Of a DNA stretch of 64,000 nt, positions 60,201 to 64,000 are shown in pieces. The notes beneath the pieces were generated by a model that worked only from the letters and a program-made list of their open reading frames with translations, was not told the DNA's origin and did not search any database. Position numbers and translations under genes: made by a program. The stretch spans positions 5,642,001 through 5,706,000 of the forward strand of contig JAHQIY010000006.1 in NCBI GenBank assembly GCA_019054805.1, in the 5' to 3' direction. This DNA comes from Brachionus manjavacas. Its lineage: Eukaryota; Rotifera; Eurotatoria; Ploima; Brachionidae. The stretch's first letter is position 1, and each line of letters begins with the position of its first letter.

Positions 60201-63200
60201 ATTAAAATATTAAGAAATATTTTAAATGAGGTTAAACATATTTTTATTCCATTTTAGCGTAGACTTTTTTTTTATTCAATACAAATAGACTTTTCAAACT
60301 TTTAATATTTATTTGTGCCATTTTAAAAAAAGTTTGTAAAATTTTATGGGTCTTTATTTAAGAATTACTGTTCTAAAGAGAAGATAACTACTATTTAATA
60401 ATTACCTTGTAAGAATAGGGAGAAATAGAGTTAAACGTTTAGATTCGAATTTTGTTACAAGGATATTTAATGTTTAACAAATAAGAGTTGTAAAAGCAAG
60501 TAAAAATAAATATATTAAATTTTTGTGTCCAATTCCTATATAATAATGTTAAAATACTGGAAATTTAATTTAAATAATAATCAAATTAAACATTACTTTT
60601 CTTAATTTTTCTCTTTCTTCGTTCAATTCTTTAACTTTTTGCTCATATGCCTGATAAATCTTTTGCTCTTCAGCAGTCCACTCTTCCTTTGACTTTTCAT
60701 TAACAAATGAAGGAACAGGAATATCCTTTTAAAAATTAAAATTTTAGGAAAATAAAAATCAACTAAAACTTAGAGTTATTTATTCACTTTTTTAAGCTCA
60801 TCTTCTCGTCTAATCTGCAGAACACCACTCATCATATCCATTAAAGCGCGCTCTCTCCAATTGTCCAACTTTTCCAATTCTCGTCTTCGAGCTTCTTCGG
60901 CCAATTGTTCCTCTAATTGTTTTTTTTGCTCAGGCGACAAATATTTTTCAACCTGGATCTCATTATCTTTAACCTCGAATAAAAGCTCGGGATTTTCAGC
61001 ATCACCAAATTGTGGCTCGACCAGCTGCTGCTCTTCGTTCAAATCTAAATAAATCTGTTTCAGTCGTTGATTTTTTTCCTTTATTTTTGCTATCTCTTGC
61101 TGCTTTCTTTGCATAACATTGGAAAATTCTTTGTTAAAATTTTCCTTTATTCGGTACAAGGCATCTTGAATTAGAATGATCTGAATCCATTTTTGTTCTC
61201 TGGTAAACAATTCAAACTGATGATAGAACAAACTGGAATCACCATTGAATAAGGGGCCTATTGAACCCTTGTAGGACAACTGGGCCAAATTTGGAGACAA
61301 GTAATTGTTCGAATTTTGTCCGCTTGCATTGCTCAAATTATCTCCATCTTTTTGTTCTTCTTCATCAAGCTCGGCCTAGTCAGCAATTGAAATTTTCGAA
61401 ATTAAAAAAATTACAAAATTACCAATTCAGTAATGTTTTCCTTTTTCATTTGTTCAGTGGTCAGTTCATTGCGGGTTTTTTGGGCCATTAATTCAATGCG
61501 TCGAATTTTTCTAAATCTTTCTAGAGCATTTAGTTCTTCCTGGCTTCTTTCACGTAAAGAGTAGTTTTCTACTAATAAATTGTTATTAAAAGCCTTTGGA
61601 AATAAGTTAATAATTTAAAAAACAAGTATTTTTGTTGGCTACCTTTATCCCACGACCTTTGACTTTCATTTCATCCCAGCATTCTTTTTTTATTTTATCT
61701 CTGACAAAAATTTTTGCCAAATTGTCAAATTCAGTGTCGTCTTTTATCTAAAAAAAATTAGAAACCAAAAATTTAAATCTACAAAATTTACTTTTAAAAC
61801 TTGATTGTCAGCTTCTTTGTGTAGTCGCTCAAGCTCTTCAAGGTCCAAATAAAACTCATGTTCTTTAAGCCTCGCTAAATCTTCGCGCTCATTGTTAATT
61901 TCCATCAATTCATTCAATTGAACTTTGATTTCATTCAAGCCATTTATTATTTCTTTTTTCATGGGCAAATAAAGCTGGTCTTGCTCGACAAAGAACTTTG
62001 GATTTAAAAAAAAATTTATTTAATTAAATTAGAAATTTCATTCGCCTAATTTAAAAATATCAGTCAAAGATTGATATCTTGTGCCATGAAAACAAAAAAA
62101 GGTGATGCAATTGTAGAATGAAAACTGATTGCTGAAATATTAAAAGACCAGTTTTATTCGATTTTGGAATGGAACCTGATTATTTACTACCTCACTTTCC
62201 ATTGAGAACTTTGACTTCTTTTGACATTCAATAAGTATTGACTTAATGTCAAAAGAAGTCAAAAGAAGACAGAAATAATTTACAGAAAATCACTTCAATC
62301 TGGAAAAATACCTGTGGAGTGGAATAAAATAAATCCGGCTTTAGAAAAAAATTTGAACACTACAATTAAAATTGAAGTACAGGTCTGGAATTCAAGTAGA
62401 ATAAATTGATGAGAATGGATTAAAGAAAGTACAGGAATGTTGACTTTCAGAAGTACAGCTCATGAGATGAGATTGCCGAAAATCAGATTAACAAAACTAA
62501 GCAGAGTTTTTTAAAAGTCACAAGTCTCAATTCAAGTCCAAGTCCGGACTTTTTTTTTATATTCAAAAGTCCGACTCAAAGACTTTTATATTTTTTTTCA
62601 CAATGAATATTATGACTTGAAAATTCTTAAACTATTTTAAAATAATAAATTTTCTTAATCTTGATGAGTCGATGTTCCGAAATCCCAAAGTCAATTATTT
62701 CTCCAGTTTTACAAATTAATCAAATAAATTTTCCTGTTTTTTCATTTATCTAGAGTAATTATTCAGGAACGGAAGATAACGAAAATTTTCGCCTAATTCT
62801 CAATAAGGACAAATGAAATTTCTTCCGTTCCAGGTTGTCATTGTTGCGGAAAATGTATGTTTGCCGTCCCAGGTGGTTATTATGGAAGACAAGCAAGTGT
62901 AGGACTTTTTTTAATGATTTGGACTTTAATTTAGGACTTTTAAACAACTCTGAAACTAAATGAGAGAAGTTTTGATTGAAATGTTCCAATTAGTCCTGAT
63001 TTCAAACTGGAATATGTTGTGTGAGCACGTGGTAATATCCAAGTCAACCGAAAGCTTAAAGGTGATCTTGGAAAAATTAATCTTTCAGCAAGAACTACTA
63101 AGTAACTAACATATTTGGAAAATATTTTCCATTTTTGTTAGGGGTCTTCCATTGTTTTAATATAATTTATTTTACCTCTTTTTCTTTTAATTCATACCAA

Positions 63201-64000
63201 GTTACTCCATTTGTTTCATTTCTGTAGTTACTCTCAATTTTAGCTAAGGCTGATCGATTTACGTCTCCTTCAACTGAAGCCGACTTTAATGCACGAATAG
63301 TTGATTCATTAGTAAGGCTTAAATACAAAAATTAAATTTAATGAAATCAAATTAAAAAAATAGTTTACTTCCAATTAAATAAACTGACAGTATTATCATA
63401 TCCGCTAATTAAAATGGTAGTCGGATCACTGTGAAATTTTGCCATAGAACAGCCTCCGTTGATGAAATGAGGCCCTTTGATTTCAACAAACATTTTCTGA
63501 AAATTTTATAAATTAATAAAAAAAAAAAAAAAAATTAAAAAATCTACTGGATCTGATGTTTTTCTCACAGAAACAGTTCCATCAATACCTGCAGTGAGAA
63601 AAAAATGTTTATTGTTTGTAGTGGAAAAGCATCCGTAGCCAAACTCATGACTTCCTACAATTTCAACAAGATCCAAAAACAATTGTTTCTAAAAATAATT
63701 TGAATAAAATTAAACAATAACATTTTTTTTTCTATTACTGTCTTTCTGGTAGCATCATTTTCTAAAATAGCAAATTTTGCCAAAAATCTATCGCAAAATG
63801 CAACCACATAGTGTTTGGAAGTAAGAATCAAATCGCTAAATAAATAATGACTGTATATCATGTGTTTATTAATCGACTCGTCTTTAAAATCCAATTTTTT
63901 TGAAGCATAAATTTTATTTTTTTCTAAAATTTAAAACTCAAGCTCTTTAATTGATTCATTTTTGATTAGTTTAGTTACCTTGGAAAATGCCAAAGTTGAA
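57227..64000 (-). CDS. CFAP43: CFAP43 (cilia- and flagella-associated protein 43), C-terminal part
   Basis: Eighteen exons on the minus strand, the first cut by the window edge: 64000-63979, 63923-63739, 63688-63548, 63496-63369, 63317-63176, 61995-61792, 61747-61643, 61593-61423, 61375-60788, 60725-60597, 59072-58953, 58906-58623, 58573-58217, 58164-57931, 57871-57781, 57732-57652, 57602-57449, 57396-57227. All phases agree and give 1101 aa here, against about 1665 in human CFAP43, so roughly the N-terminal third is outside. WD-repeat material comes first (HFFLTAGIDGTVSVRK, TTILISGYDNTVSLFNW). A long charged coiled coil follows, with KKECWDEMKVKGRGIKAF, VENYSLRERSQEELNAL and GCDTSVWERFVSVRRNKIK. 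The end is SEVERLRMKTFPALVQIEF. CFAP43 is an axonemal tether/tether-head protein needed for ciliary and flagellar beating. Two introns are long (59073-60596 and 61996-63175); the rest are about 45-80 bp. CFAP44 is the alternative; the motifs favour CFAP43. Confidence 0.85.
62210..62263. repeat. 19-bp perfect inverted repeat in a CFAP43 intron
   Basis: TTTGACTTCTTTTGACATT (62210-62228) and its exact complement AATGTCAAAAGAAGTCAAA (62245-62263) surround a 16-base loop. It lies within the 1.2-kb intron 61996-63175, which otherwise shows no recognisable feature. A minus-strand open frame at 62759-62989 is not an exon of CFAP43. Confidence 0.8.

Noticed and set aside
62759..62989. Minus-strand 76-codon frame in a CFAP43 intron
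   Set aside because: The flanking CFAP43 exons join in phase without it, and it has no coiled-coil or WD character. Probably chance or a decayed insertion.
1..64000. tRNA, rRNA and spliceosomal RNA genes
   Set aside because: I looked for the tRNA T-loop consensus and for recognisable 5S, U1, U2, U5 and U6 cores on both strands and found only the short 5S-like word in the repeats at 30.7 and 47.1 kb, too little to call a gene.
1..64000. CRISPR array or bacterial operon features
   Set aside because: Introns, animal gene families and LINEs show this is eukaryotic nuclear DNA. The tandem repeats seen are minisatellites or duplications without regular spacers.

Overview
The window is very AT-rich eukaryotic nuclear DNA. 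Its genes have many small exons separated by short GT-AG introns, mostly about 45-75 bp. The gene content (a ciliary axoneme protein, a lachesin-type immunoglobulin cell-surface protein, a NEK6/7 kinase, a TCAF/M60 protein) indicates an animal. Compact introns, strong AT bias and many short non-LTR retrotransposon remnants fit a small protostome. A monogonont rotifer is my best guess, but no rRNA or mitochondrial marker is present to prove it.

Layout. 1-4.8 kb: no recognisable gene. 4.8-11 kb: a nest of reverse-transcriptase fragments from at least two kinds of LINE, interrupted by two inverted-repeat DNA elements, one of them a hAT-type MITE with a clear 8-bp target duplication. 11.8-15.7 kb (+): two tandem MFSD1-family lysosomal transporter genes, one conserved and one diverged. 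17.3-20 kb: more LINE remnants, a tandem 325-bp duplication and a hammerhead-ribozyme-like motif. 20.5-24.1 kb (-): a six-exon, three-Ig-domain surface protein. 24.1-38.4 kb: about 14 kb with no gene I can support. 38.5-40.1 kb: a head-to-head pair of small unknown genes. 41.7-42.4 kb: a degraded DNA transposon with a basic, AT-hook-like transposase tail. 44.4-46.6 kb (-): a TCAF/M60 protein with an intact zinc-peptidase motif. 48.8-50.2 kb (-): a LINE relic split by a MITE with about 110-bp inverted repeats. 50.7-51.9 kb (-): a NEK6/7 kinase. 54.2-54.9 kb (+): TEX261. 56.3-56.7 kb: a small TIR element. 57.2-64.0 kb (-): the C-terminal two thirds of CFAP43, running off the right edge.

The genes do not form an evident pathway. 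MFSD1 is lysosomal, TEX261 is in the ER/Golgi, NEK6/7 is mitotic/centrosomal and CFAP43 is axonemal. The points of greatest interest are the asymmetric MFSD1 tandem pair, the intact HELGH active site in the TCAF homologue, a long arginine-rich insertion in the third Ig domain, the nested transposons with readable target duplications, and repeated hairpin-plus-microsatellite sequences that look like LINE 3' ends. I did not find a clearly new multi-gene system.
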